From positions 1-35,042 of the forward strand of contig JBDTVS010000143.1 of the NCBI GenBank assembly GCA_040007095.1: DNA of 35,042 bases, written 5' to 3'. Made by a program: the position numbers and the translations under genes. The first letter of the stretch is position 1; the number at the start of each line of letters is the position of its first letter. Source of the DNA: JBDTVS01 sp040007095. Its GTDB lineage: Bacteria > Acidobacteriota > Vicinamibacteria > Vicinamibacterales > CAVVIG01. This document shows, in pieces, positions 24,011 through 33,964 of the stretch. A model generated the notes under the pieces. That model saw only the letters and a list, made by a program, of their open reading frames with translations, had not been told where the DNA came from and ran no database searches.

Positions 24011-24658
24011 ATGATTGGCGCATCCCCGCCCAAGCCCCGACCGATCGTCAAACGGCGCAAGAAGCGGCGGCGCCCGAAAGCGCCGGCCCAGAACGAGTCG
24101 ACGCGCGTCCAGATCCTGCAGAGCGCCGCGGCGGCGTTCCGCTCGCACGGCTATCACGGCGCCACCGTGCAGCGGATCGCGGCCGCCCTGCGGATGGAGA
24201 AGGGTAACCTGTACTACTACTTCCGCAACAAGGAAGAGATCCTGTTTGCCTGCCACCAGTACTCCCTTGATCGTCTGATCCGCCTGCTCGACGAGATCTC
24301 CGAGAGCGACGAGTCGCCCGACGAAAAAATCCGCACGCTGATCGTCGCGCTCGTCCATACGATTGTCGACGAGCTCCATGGCACGACGCTCTTCACGGAT
24401 CTGGTGGCGCTGTCGCCGGCCCACCTCAAGACCATCATCGGGCGACGCGATTGCGTCGATCGCGGCCTGCGCCGGATCATCGCGGACGGCATCGCGACCG
24501 GCGCCTTCGGCGATCGCGACGCGAAGCTGCTGTCATTTGCGATTCTCGGCGCGGTCAACTGGATTCCCCGCTGGTTCAAGCCGGACGGACCGGCGAGCTC
24601 GGCCGCGATCGCCGACGGCTTCGCGAGCTATCTCATTGCGGGATTGAGACAGCGCTAG
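24011..24658 (+). CDS. TetR-family transcriptional regulator
   Basis: 215 residues. A basic N-terminal tail rich in Lys/Arg/Pro (about residues 8-28) precedes a TetR helix-turn-helix (about 32-80: RVQILQSAAAAFRSHGYHGATVQ, then RMEKGNLYYYFRNKEEIL). The ligand-binding C-terminal part resembles the KstR2/FadR-like group that senses acyl-CoA or other lipids (TetR_C_33-like by appearance). A perfect palindrome ten bases upstream of the start codon is a likely autoregulatory operator, which also overlaps the promoter region of the divergent hydrolase. The basic tail before the HTH is longer than usual and may add DNA contacts. Confidence 0.9.
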   Translation: MIGASPPKPRPIVKRRKKRRRPKAPAQNESTRVQILQSAAAAFRSHGYHGATVQRIAAALRMEKGNLYYYFRNKEEILFACHQYSLDRLIRLLDEISESDESPDEKIRTLIVALVHTIVDELHGTTLFTDLVALSPAHLKTIIGRRDCVDRGLRRIIADGIATGAFGDRDAKLLSFAILGAVNWIPRWFKPDGPASSAAIADGFASYLIAGLRQR

Positions 24659-24922
24659 ACATCTTCTAAAGCCGGCGTCTCGCAAGATGAAGCAAGTTTT
24701 GCTCGGTTTGGCTTTGGAAGCTGTCTTAGCTGCGGCCGTTCAGCGGCCGCCTGGTCAAGATTCGCCGCACCCTGGTCCGTTCTTGCTGGTCGGTTTGAGG
24801 CGAAGCTTCACTGATGTCCCGAGTCAGAGATTCGGGACGCTGGTATCCGAGAGGCGAAACGCGACGCCGCAGCCCGGGCGACCCGACTCGTCGCCAACCG
24901 TCGTGCTACGATCGCACGATCA
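24659..24922. other. Intergenic region with two perfect hairpins
   Basis: No gene is seen. GCGGCCG/CGGCCGC with a 5-base loop (24732-24750) and GTCCCGA/TCGGGAC with a 9-base loop (24816-24838) are the only clear structures. Neither has a T tract, so they are weak terminator candidates for the TetR gene. Confidence 0.4.
24907..24912 (+). promoter_or_regulatory. Candidate -10 box for lipA with a very short leader
   Basis: TACGAT lies ten bases before the ATG at 24923, in the context GCTACGATCGCACGAT that almost repeats the sequence before the SLOG gene. A GAC-containing -35-like patch (24883-24888) is weak. Confidence 0.3.
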
Positions 24923-25828
24923 ATGGACAAGATTCTTCCGCTCACACTGGTCGCGCCACGGGCACCGAAGCCCGAATGGCTCAAGGTCCGCGCGCCAGGG
25001 TCCCCCAGCTATCTGCGACTGAAAGAGCTCATGCGCGGGTTGAATCTGCACACTGTGTGCGAGGAGGCGCGCTGCCCGAATATCGGCGAGTGCTGGGACC
25101 ACGGAACCGCGACGTTCATGATTCTCGGCGACGTCTGCACGCGAGCGTGCGCATACTGCGCGGTGTCGCATGGTCGCCCCGCGCCGCTCGATCCCGCGGA
25201 ACCGGCGAAAGTGGCACAAGCCATTCACACGCTCGGCCTCAACTACGTCGTCATCACCTCGGTCGATCGAGACGATCTGCCGGACGGCGGGGCGGCGATG
25301 TTCGCCGACACCGTGCGGGAGACGCGCGCGCGCCTCCCGCACTGCCGGATTGAAGTACTGATTCCGGATTTCCGCGGCCACCCGGACGCCCTGCACACGG
25401 TGCTCGACGCGAAGCCGGACATCTTGAACCACAATGTGGAAACCGTTCCCCGCCTGTATCGGATGGCGCGATCCGGCGGACGGTACGACCGCACCCTGCA
25501 GCTGCTGGCCCGCTCGCGCGCGTACGCGCCGGCCATCCCGACCAAAACCGGGCTGATGGTCGGCCTCGGCGAAGAGCATGCGGAGCTCATCGCCACCTTT
25601 GCGGATCTGCTCGAAGTCGGCTGCGGCATCCTCACCATCGGTCAGTACCTACGGCCGACCAGCGAGCACGCGCCGATGGTCCGCTACTACCATCCCGACG
25701 AGTTCCGGGATCTCAAGACCACCGCACTCGAGATGGGCTTCATCCACGTCGAGTCGGGGCCGCTCGTGCGCAGTTCGTACCACGCCCACGAAACGGCCGA
25801 TGCCTATCAGGCCGCGTCCGGCGCCTAG
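24923..25828 (+). CDS. lipA: Lipoyl synthase
   Basis: 301 residues of the radical SAM enzyme that inserts two sulfurs into octanoyl-protein to make lipoyl groups. Both iron-sulfur clusters are present: auxiliary C46-x4-C51-x5-C57 (CEEARCPNIGEC) and radical SAM C72-x3-C76-x2-C79 (CTRACAYC), plus the C-terminal RSSYHA (about 283-288) that caps the auxiliary cluster. Length and motif order are normal. The pyruvate dehydrogenase operon encoded just downstream on the other strand has an E2 subunit with a lipoyl domain, which is a direct client, so this is a functional neighbourhood. There is no obvious ribosome site; a short-leader promoter is possible. No lipB is seen in the window. Confidence 0.97.
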   Translation: MDKILPLTLVAPRAPKPEWLKVRAPGSPSYLRLKELMRGLNLHTVCEEARCPNIGECWDHGTATFMILGDVCTRACAYCAVSHGRPAPLDPAEPAKVAQAIHTLGLNYVVITSVDRDDLPDGGAAMFADTVRETRARLPHCRIEVLIPDFRGHPDALHTVLDAKPDILNHNVETVPRLYRMARSGGRYDRTLQLLARSRAYAPAIPTKTGLMVGLGEEHAELIATFADLLEVGCGILTIGQYLRPTSEHAPMVRYYHPDEFRDLKTTALEMGFIHVESGPLVRSSYHAHETADAYQAASGA

Positions 25829-26127
25829 GGCCGTTCGCAGAGTCTCCAAGGGTATGGAGACACTTTCGTAGGACCAACAGTATCGATAGACCGTATCGTA
25901 GGAATCAGACGAACAATCCTGTCGTCGCCCGCCTCTCAATCCGCACGCATCTGGATTTTTTCTAGGGAAATCTGCCGCCTGAGCCTTTCCACCGAGGTGG
26001 TCCGCCTATTGCTATTGGAAGAGACGTCAGAGGAACGAAGAACACGCGAGGAGTCCGCTGAGGAATTCTGCTTCGCCCGGGCTCGCGCGTGGACGGCGGC
26101 AACACCAGCTTGGAAAGAGGAACGACC
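25829..26127. other. Intergenic region after lipA with a hairpin
   Basis: About 300 bp without a convincing gene. GTCTCCA/TGGAGAC with a 6-base loop (25842-25861) lies 14 bp after the lipA stop and may help end transcription, though the following bases hold only a short T run. A second AT-richer patch around 25955-25970 (TTTTTTCTAG) may contain a promoter for the small gene at 26128. Confidence 0.4.
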
Positions 26128-26322
26128 ATGGAATTCGAAGCGATCGTGCGGCGCATCCAATGCGAGTTTGTCGAAATGCCCGGTCTCCAGTTGACGCCGG
26201 CGCAGGCCACGCGGCTGTGGGGACTCGAGCGCGACGCGTGCCACGCCGTGATCGACGCGCTCATCGCATCCGCGTTCTTGCGATGGACGCCGACGGGAGC
26301 CGTCACGCGAGCCGGGGCTTGA
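26128..26322 (+). CDS. Small winged-helix-like protein of unknown function
   Basis: 64 residues beginning MEFEAIVRRIQCEFVEMPG, followed by LTPAQATRLWGL and ACHAVIDALIASAFLRWTPTGAVTR. The helix-helix-turn pattern with a terminal beta hairpin resembles short winged-helix proteins common in several soil phyla, in which Q-A-x-R-L-W-G-L is conserved as I recall. AGAGGA lies 7-8 bases upstream of the ATG, so translation is well supported. Stand-alone gene; the role, possibly DNA binding, is unknown. A longer frame from 26089 passes through the ribosome site and is rejected. Confidence 0.7.
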   Translation: MEFEAIVRRIQCEFVEMPGLQLTPAQATRLWGLERDACHAVIDALIASAFLRWTPTGAVTRAGA

Positions 26323-26395
26323 GCGAGCGAAGGGTGATGCCCGCCCATCGAGCTGGAATCAGGACGAAAACTCGCGGCTGCCCGCTCCGGGCCTC

Positions 26396-27832
26396 TCACT
26401 CCGCGGTCTTCGTCTTCGCTTTCCTGGGTTTGTAGACGTGGGTCGCCTGGCCAAAGAAAATCTCGGCCGACTCCATCATCGTTTCAGTCAACGTCGGATG
26501 AGGGTGAATCGACAACTTCATATCGGTCGCGGTGGCGCCCATCTCGATGGCCAGGACCCCTTCCGCGATCAACTCGCCCGCGCCTGATCCGACCAGCCCG
26601 ACTCCAAGCACGCGGCCGGTTTGCTCGTCCAGCACCAGTTTGGTCAGCCCGTCGGTGCGATCGATCGAGATCGCCCGGCCGGAAGCCGCCCACGGGAACT
26701 TCGCCACGATGACCGCCCGGTTCTCGTTGGCGGCCTGCGTTTCCGTCAGCCCGCACCACGCGATCTCCGGATCGGTATAGACCACCGCGGGAATCGCACG
26801 CGGCTCGAACACGGCCTTATCGCCGACGATGGCTTCAACGGCAATGCGGCCCTCGTGCGATGCCTTGTGCGCCAGCATCGGTTCGCCGGCCACGTCGCCA
26901 ATGGCGAATATCGACGGCTCGCTCGTCCGCCGCTGGCCGTCGACGACGATGAAGCCGCGCGAGTCGATCTGCACGGCGGTCCGCTCCAGGCCAGGAATCT
27001 CTGAGTTCGGCCTGCGGCCGACCGAGACGAGCACGCTATCGAACACCTCCTCAGACCGCTCGGCCGCCGGCCCCCCGTCGAGGACGACGCGAATGCCGTC
27101 CGACACTTCTGTCATGCTGGCGACTTTCGTGTTGAGCAGCGTGCGCTTCACCATCTTCGCCACACGCTTCGCCAGGATGTCGACCAGATCGCGGTCCGCG
27201 CCGGGCAGGAGACCGGCGGTCATTTCGACGATCGTCACCTCGCTGCCCAGTGTCGCGTAGACGCTGCCAAGCTCGAGGCCGATGTAGCCGCCGCCGACGA
27301 CGAGCAAGGACTTCGGCACGTAGGGCAGGTCGAGCGCTCGCGTGGAGTCCCAGACTCGCGGGCTGTCGAGCGCCAGGCTTGGCACGCGTGTCGGCCTCGA
27401 CCCGGTCGCCAGGATGGCGTGCTCGAACTGGACCTGCTCGTCTCCCCCGTCTTTCAATGCGACGCGGAGACGCTGTCGATCGACGATCTCCGCCATGCCC
27501 TGGAGATGCCGGACCTTTCGATATTTGACCAGCTGTCCGGTTCCGCTGGTGAGCCGCGCCACGACCTGCTCTTTGAAATGGCGCAGCTTGTCGATGTCGA
27601 TGGTCGGCTCGCCGAACGCGACGCCCCATGCCGCTGCGTGTCGCGCCTCCGAAATCACCTTCGCGACGTGGAGCAACGCCTTCGATGGAATGCAGCCCCG
27701 ATAGACGCAGACTCCGCCGGGGTTCGGTTCCGGATCGACGAGTGTGACGTCCAGGCCCATGTCGGCGGCGAGAAACGCCGCCGCGTATCCGCCCGGTCCA
27801 CCGCCGACGACGACGAGTTGAGTAGAAGTCAT
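26396..27832 (-). CDS. lpdA: Dihydrolipoyl dehydrogenase (E3)
   Basis: 478 residues. The FAD fold (LVVVGGGPGGYAAAFLA), the redox disulfide in GGVCVYRGCIPSK (C-x4-C), the NAD-binding segment (LLVVGGGYIGLELGSVYATLG), FAIGDVAGEPMLAHKASHEG and the C-terminal dimer interface His motif (HPHPTLTE) are all present. It reoxidises dihydrolipoamide on the E2 subunit and passes electrons to NAD+. The start is the ATG at 27832; a much longer open frame upstream is only non-coding antisense of the E2 gene. It is the third gene of the pyruvate dehydrogenase operon, 113 bp after aceF, with a palindromic element in the gap. No N-terminal lipoyl domain is fused, unlike some E3 proteins. Confidence 0.96.
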   Translation of the reverse strand: MTSTQLVVVGGGPGGYAAAFLAADMGLDVTLVDPEPNPGGVCVYRGCIPSKALLHVAKVISEARHAAAWGVAFGEPTIDIDKLRHFKEQVVARLTSGTGQLVKYRKVRHLQGMAEIVDRQRLRVALKDGGDEQVQFEHAILATGSRPTRVPSLALDSPRVWDSTRALDLPYVPKSLLVVGGGYIGLELGSVYATLGSEVTIVEMTAGLLPGADRDLVDILAKRVAKMVKRTLLNTKVASMTEVSDGIRVVLDGGPAAERSEEVFDSVLVSVGRRPNSEIPGLERTAVQIDSRGFIVVDGQRRTSEPSIFAIGDVAGEPMLAHKASHEGRIAVEAIVGDKAVFEPRAIPAVVYTDPEIAWCGLTETQAANENRAVIVAKFPWAASGRAISIDRTDGLTKLVLDEQTGRVLGVGLVGSGAGELIAEGVLAIEMGATATDMKLSIHPHPTLTETMMESAEIFFGQATHVYKPRKAKTKTAE

Positions 27833-27846
27833 AGAAAACCAATGCA

Positions 27847-27911
27847 ACCACGACAACACGAAGACGCGAAAAACGGTACTGCTTTTCCTTCGTGCTTTCG
27901 TGCTTTCGTGG
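27847..27911. repeat. Intergenic palindrome with TTCGTG units
   Basis: CCACGACAACACGAAGACGCG at the left is matched on the right by CTTCGTG-CTTTCGTG-CTTTCGTGG in inverse orientation, giving a long imperfect hairpin around GGTACTGC. It sits between aceF and lpdA within the operon. I recall CACGAAGACACGAAG repeats as common dispersed intergenic elements, so this is probably one copy; an effect on operon mRNA processing is possible. Confidence 0.6.
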
Positions 27912-27945
27912 CCAAAGGCACGGGCGTCAGCAAGGACCTTGCGAT

Positions 27946-29400
<1,455 letters not shown>

Positions 29401-29406
29401 CGAATC

Positions 29407-32082
29407 TCAGGCGATCGCGGGGTTGACTTTCTCCGGATCGATTCCAAGGCTGGCAATGGCTTGCTGGACGACAGACGTCGCGATCTTCCCTTCGCGCGCC
29501 AGGGCGCCAAGGGTCGCGACGACGACGTAGCGACAGTCGACTTCGAAAAAGTTGCGGAGCGCCTCGCGGGTCTCGCTGCGACCGAATCCATCGGTGCCGA
29601 GCGCGGTCAACGGTCGCGGCAGCCAGCGGTCGATGGAGTCCGGCATGGCCTTGACATAGTCGGACGCGGCGACAAGCACGCCGGGCGCGTCCTTCAGGCA
29701 CTGACTCACGTACGGCTGGCGCGGCGGATCGGCCGGGTGCAGCATGTTCCACCGCTCGCATCGGTGGCCGTCGCGATACAGCTCGGCGTAACTCGTCACG
29801 CTCCAGACGTCGGCCGACACCTGGTAGGTCGTCTCGAGCATCTCCTGTGCCTTGATGACCTCGGGGAGAATGGCACCGCTGCCGAACAACTGCGCGCGAA
29901 GGGGTGCGGTCGGCGTCGAGGCCGCTCGAAAGCGGTAGAGGCCTCTGAGGATGCCATTGGCGACGCCCTCCGGCATGACCGGCATCGCGTACTGCTCGTT
30001 CATCACCGTCAGGTAATAGAAGATGCTTTCCTGCTCCACGTACATCCGGCGGATGCCGTCTTCGATGATCACCGCGATCTCGTAGGCGAACGCCGGATCG
30101 TAGGCGACGCAATTGGGATAGGCGAGCGCGAACAGCTGGCTATTGCCGTCCTGGTGCTGGAGCCCTTCACCGGCCAGCGTGGTGCGCCCGGCCGTCCCGC
30201 CCAGCAGGAATCCTCGTGCGCGCGAGTCGGCGGCGGCCCAGATGAGATCGCCGATGCGTTGGAAGCCGAACATCGAATAGTAGATGAAGAACGGGATGGT
30301 GTTGACGCCGTGCGTGGCGTACGCGGTGCCCGCGGCGATGAAGGACGACATCGAGCCGGCTTCCGTAATGCCCTCTTCGAGAATCTGACCATCGGACGCT
30401 TCCTTGTAGTACAGAAGCATGTCCATATCGACCGGCTCGTAGAGCTGGCCGACGTGCGAGTAGATCCCGACCTGGCGGAACAGTGCCTCCATCCCGAACG
30501 TGCGCGCTTCGTCGGGCACAATCGGCACGATCAGGCGCCCGACGTCCTTGTCTCGCAGCAGCTTCGACAACACGCGCACGGCCACCATCGTGGTCGAGGC
30601 CGTACGGCCCTCGGTGCCTTTGTGAAACTCCTCGAACACTTCCGGGGCGATCCGCTTGAGCGGTGCGCTGCGCGTCTTGCGAAGCGGCACGAACCCGCCG
30701 AGCGCCTGCCGGCGCTCCTTCAAGTACCGCACCTCGATACTGTCCTCGGGGGGCCGATAGAAGGGCGCTTTGGCGATATCCGCATCCGACACGGGAATCC
30801 CGAAACGGGTACGGAACGCACGCAGCTCCTCGTCGTTCATCTTCTTCTGCTGGTGCGTAATATTCTTGCCCTCGCCCGCCTCGCCGAGACCGTAGCCTTT
30901 AATCGTCCGCGCGATCACGACAGTGGGTGATCCCTTGTGCTCGACGGCGGCCTTGTACGCGTTATAGATCTTGATCGGGTCGTGCCCGCCGAGCGTCAGC
31001 TTTCTCAACTGATCGTCCGAGAGGTGCTTGACCATGTCCAGCAGCCGGGGATCGACGCCCCAGAAGTGCTCGCGCACATAGGCGCCCGATTCAACGGCGT
31101 ACTTCTGGTACTGGCCGTCGACAATCTCGCCCATGCGCTTCACCAGAAGGCCGTCGCGATCCTTGGCGAGCAAGGCGTCCCAGTCGCGCCCCCAGAGCAC
31201 CTTGATCACGTTCCAGCCGGCGCCGCGGAACGCCGCTTCGAGCTCTTGAATGATCTGGCCGTTGCCGCGGACCGGCCCGTCGAGCCGCTGCAGGTTGCAG
31301 TTGACGACGAAGATCAGGTTATCGAGCTTCTCGCGCGCCGGGAGGGTAATGGCGCCGAGCGCCTCGGGCTCATCGGTTTCGCCGTCGCCGAGAAACGCCC
31401 ACACCTTGGCGTTCGACTTGGCTTTGAGTCCGCGGTCTTCGAGATAGCGCGTGAACCGCGCCTGGTAGATGGCCATCAACGGGCCGAGCCCCATCGACAC
31501 GGTGGGGTATTCCCAGAAATTTGGCATCAGCCAGGGATGGGGATATGACGACAACCCACCGCCGGCGTTCAGCTCCCGGCGAAAGTTTTCCAGGTGCGAC
31601 TCGTCGAGGCGGCCTTCGAGGTAGGCGCGGGCGTAGACCCCAGGGGCCGCATGCCCCTGAAAAAACACCACGTCGCCATCGTCGCTGTCGTGTCCGCGGA
31701 AGAAATGGTTGAAGGCGACCTCGTAGAGCGTGGCGGCCGACGCGAACGTGGAGATGTGCCCGCCGATCCCTTCCGCCGCCTTGTTGGCCCGCACGACCAT
31801 CGCCGCCGCGTTCCACCGCACGAGACTCTTGATCCGGCGCTCGAGGTCGGGGCTGCCCGGCATCAGCGCCTGGTCGTCCGCGGGGATGGTGTTGATATAC
31901 GGCGTGTTGGCCGTGAACGGCAGCGTGACGCCGCTCTCAGTCGCGTGGAGCGTCAGTTCGGCGAGCAGCCGGGCGACTTTAGCGGGTCCGCCGGTTTGCA
32001 GGACATAATCAAGAGACTCGAGCCACTCACGGGTTTCAACGGCATCGAGCTCCGCTGCGTCTTTCGGAGCAATGTGTCTCAC
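29407..32082 (-). CDS. aceE: Pyruvate dehydrogenase E1, homodimeric type
   Basis: 891 residues, close to E. coli AceE (887). The thiamine diphosphate motif GDGETDEPEALG...NLIFVVNCN, the catalytic loops with FFQGHAAPGVYARAYLEG, and the transketolase-like C-terminal part (TTLAGEGLQHQDGNSQL) are visible. It decarboxylates pyruvate and transfers the acetyl group to E2 lipoyl groups in the cytosol. The start is GTG with AAGGG about 7 bases upstream. First gene of the aceE-aceF-lpdA operon; 280 bp separate it from the divergent uracil-DNA glycosylase gene, leaving room for a promoter. No pdhR-like regulator gene lies beside it. Confidence 0.97.
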   Translation of the reverse strand: MRHIAPKDAAELDAVETREWLESLDYVLQTGGPAKVARLLAELTLHATESGVTLPFTANTPYINTIPADDQALMPGSPDLERRIKSLVRWNAAAMVVRANKAAEGIGGHISTFASAATLYEVAFNHFFRGHDSDDGDVVFFQGHAAPGVYARAYLEGRLDESHLENFRRELNAGGGLSSYPHPWLMPNFWEYPTVSMGLGPLMAIYQARFTRYLEDRGLKAKSNAKVWAFLGDGETDEPEALGAITLPAREKLDNLIFVVNCNLQRLDGPVRGNGQIIQELEAAFRGAGWNVIKVLWGRDWDALLAKDRDGLLVKRMGEIVDGQYQKYAVESGAYVREHFWGVDPRLLDMVKHLSDDQLRKLTLGGHDPIKIYNAYKAAVEHKGSPTVVIARTIKGYGLGEAGEGKNITHQQKKMNDEELRAFRTRFGIPVSDADIAKAPFYRPPEDSIEVRYLKERRQALGGFVPLRKTRSAPLKRIAPEVFEEFHKGTEGRTASTTMVAVRVLSKLLRDKDVGRLIVPIVPDEARTFGMEALFRQVGIYSHVGQLYEPVDMDMLLYYKEASDGQILEEGITEAGSMSSFIAAGTAYATHGVNTIPFFIYYSMFGFQRIGDLIWAAADSRARGFLLGGTAGRTTLAGEGLQHQDGNSQLFALAYPNCVAYDPAFAYEIAVIIEDGIRRMYVEQESIFYYLTVMNEQYAMPVMPEGVANGILRGLYRFRAASTPTAPLRAQLFGSGAILPEVIKAQEMLETTYQVSADVWSVTSYAELYRDGHRCERWNMLHPADPPRQPYVSQCLKDAPGVLVAASDYVKAMPDSIDRWLPRPLTALGTDGFGRSETREALRNFFEVDCRYVVVATLGALAREGKIATSVVQQAIASLGIDPEKVNPAIA

Positions 32083-32360
32083 GGAACCCTTGTCCCTTCC
32101 GGAAAGATCGGCCCGACATCATCGGCGCTCGCGGACCAATCAGATATTGTAATCGTAGTCTCGAGCGAGGGTAGATTGAGCCCTACATTCTTGACAGTCA
32201 TTTTTGTCGGGCATACGCCTTTGTCGGCGTCCGTCGCCTCCAGGCGGCCACCGAATCACACCCGAACGTGCGGAAAAAACCGGGGCTGCACGCAGAAATG
32301 CGTTCACCGCTGCTGAAGTGCGAGCGTTCGACACAAACCACGTGCAATAGGCCAGCCACC
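32083..32360. promoter_or_regulatory. Divergent control region between aceE and the UDG gene
   Basis: 280 bp without a supported gene. On the plus strand TTGACA (from about 32193) is a good -35 but its -10 partner 17 bases on (TACGCC) is poor. On the minus strand TACAAT near 32146-32151 could be a -10 for aceE. A longer open frame into this region from 32268 gives an unusual N-terminus and was not used. Confidence 0.35.
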
Positions 32361-33083
32361 GTGATCAGATTTAGCCTAACCGCCCTCCGCGATCAAATCG
32401 TCACCTGCGAGCGCTGCCCCCGCCTGCGCGCTTACGGCGCCCGCATCGCCCGCGACAAGCGGCGCGCGTATCGCGACGACATCTACTGGGCGCGCCCCGT
32501 TCCCGGCTTCGGCGATCCCGATGCGCGACTGCTGATTGTGGGGCTCGCGCCGGCGGCGCATGGCGCGAACCGCACGGGCCGCGTATTTACCGGCGACGGG
32601 GCGGGTGGATCGGGTGATGTCCTGATGGCGGCGCTGCACCGTGCCGGCTTCGCGAACATCCCTACGTCACAGTCTGCCGACGACGGGTTGACGTTGCGTG
32701 ACGCGTACATTACCGCCGCGATTCGGTGCGCGCCGCCCGACAACAAGCCGACGCCTGACGAGATTGCCAACTGCCTGCCGCATCTCGACGCCGAGGTCGA
32801 CGCGCTTCCCGGAGTGGAGGTGGTCGTCGCGCTCGGAAAGATCGCGTTCGACACCTACCGACAACTGCTCAAGCATCGCGGTCTGCCGCTTCGTCCGCGC
32901 GCGCAGTTCGGGCACTGCGTGAGCCAATCCCTTCCAGACGGACGGACGCTGATCGGCTGCTACCACCCGAGCCGGCAGAACACGAGCACCGGTCGGCTCA
33001 CGCCCCGGATGATGGACGACGTGTTCCAGCTCGCGCGTCGCGTGATGGCCGGCGGCAAAAATCAGGCGACGGCGTCCGTGTAG
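32361..33083 (+). CDS. Family 5 uracil-DNA glycosylase (UDGb)
   Basis: About 240 residues from a GTG at 32361. An N-terminal C-x2-C (TCERCPRL) together with two later cysteines (IRCAPPD and IANCLPHL) forms the [4Fe-4S] site of family 4/5 enzymes. Motif A reads GLAPAAHGANRTGRVFTGD, which is diagnostic for family 5 and lacks the catalytic Asp of family 4, and motif B is GCYHPSRQNT. The enzyme removes uracil and other deaminated bases from DNA. The start is not certain: no clear ribosome site is seen, and a frame from 32268 adds 31 unlikely residues. It is divergent from aceE and convergent with the phosphodiesterase gene. Confidence 0.93.
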   Translation: MIRFSLTALRDQIVTCERCPRLRAYGARIARDKRRAYRDDIYWARPVPGFGDPDARLLIVGLAPAAHGANRTGRVFTGDGAGGSGDVLMAALHRAGFANIPTSQSADDGLTLRDAYITAAIRCAPPDNKPTPDEIANCLPHLDAEVDALPGVEVVVALGKIAFDTYRQLLKHRGLPLRPRAQFGHCVSQSLPDGRTLIGCYHPSRQNTSTGRLTPRMMDDVFQLARRVMAGGKNQATASV

Positions 33084-33112
33084 ACAGCTTTCACCAGGCC
33101 GTCGCTCGATAT

Positions 33113-33904
33113 TCAGGCAGACCGCCGCGTCCGCACCAGCGGCGCGATCAGGTCAGGACGATCCGTAATCAGCCCGTCGACGCCCCAGTCCAACAGGCGC
33201 CCCGCATCCTCTGCGGTATCGACCGTCCACACCTGAACGCCAAGCCCGGCGCGATGGGCATCCGCGATGAACCGCGGCGAGACCACGCGGGTGCGGCCCG
33301 CCCGCTCCGGCACTTGATAACCGTGGTAGACGACATGGGTCACCGGCCACCGACACCACGATCGATAGAGCGCCCAGCGGACGTCCTCTCGCGCGGCGCT
33401 TGTCGCAATCGCCGGCGCCATGGCGCGCGCCGCCCGAAGTGCCGTGCGGCCGAACGACCCGAGGCAGATGCGATCGACCGCACCCGCGGCGCGAGCCACG
33501 CCCACGACGGCACGAGCCATCTCGGGTGTATCGACCTTCAATTCCACGATGATCGGCACGTCACCGCATTGACCGAGCACGTCGATCAGGGCGGGTATGC
33601 CGACGCCCCGGCCGCGACACGGAAAGCCGGCCCCCGGCGAGAAGGCGTACCCGCCGTCGGCCTGTGCGAGTTCCTTCGCCGTCCGGTCGGCGATTGGCCC
33701 ATGAAGGTTCGTGGTCCGGTCGAGCAGGCGATCGTGGTGGACGACCACCACGCCGTCGCGGGAGAGATGGACGTCCAGTTCCAGACCGTCGGCGCCCTCT
33801 GCCAATCCGCGCGCGAACGCGGCCAGGGTGTTCTCGGGCGCGAGCGCGCTGCCGCCGCGATGCGCGAACACGAGCGGACGCTCGGAAAAGAAGGGATGTC
33901 GCAC
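33113..33904 (-). CDS. Glycerophosphodiester phosphodiesterase
   Basis: About 263 residues from a GTG at 33904 (RHPFFSERPLVFAHRGGS). The GDPD motifs are present in order: AHRGG, PENTLAAF, GLELDVHLSRDGVVVVHHD (two Asp/Glu metal ligands and catalytic His), then VELKV (metal ligand Glu) and W-T-V-D near the C-terminus. It hydrolyses deacylated phospholipid headgroups to glycerol 3-phosphate and an alcohol. No signal peptide is visible, so a cytosolic location is expected. A TTG at 33943 would add 13 atypical residues. The start is preceded by TAGACT-like sequence 8 bases upstream rather than a ribosome site, so it may be leaderless. Confidence 0.93.
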   Translation of the reverse strand: MRHPFFSERPLVFAHRGGSALAPENTLAAFARGLAEGADGLELDVHLSRDGVVVVHHDRLLDRTTNLHGPIADRTAKELAQADGGYAFSPGAGFPCRGRGVGIPALIDVLGQCGDVPIIVELKVDTPEMARAVVGVARAAGAVDRICLGSFGRTALRAARAMAPAIATSAAREDVRWALYRSWCRWPVTHVVYHGYQVPERAGRTRVVSPRFIADAHRAGLGVQVWTVDTAEDAGRLLDWGVDGLITDRPDLIAPLVRTRRSA

Positions 33905-33952
33905 CGAATTGTGTAGTCTAACGATGCCGCTCGCCCGCCGCAATGAATCGGA

Positions 33953-33958
33953 TAGAAT
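33953..33958 (+). promoter_or_regulatory. Candidate -10 box for the MoxR-like gene
   Basis: TAGAAT lies six bases before the ATG at 33965, placing a start point at or next to the start codon. There is no convincing -35 or ribosome site. Confidence 0.3.
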
Positions 33959-33964
33959 CGGTTC

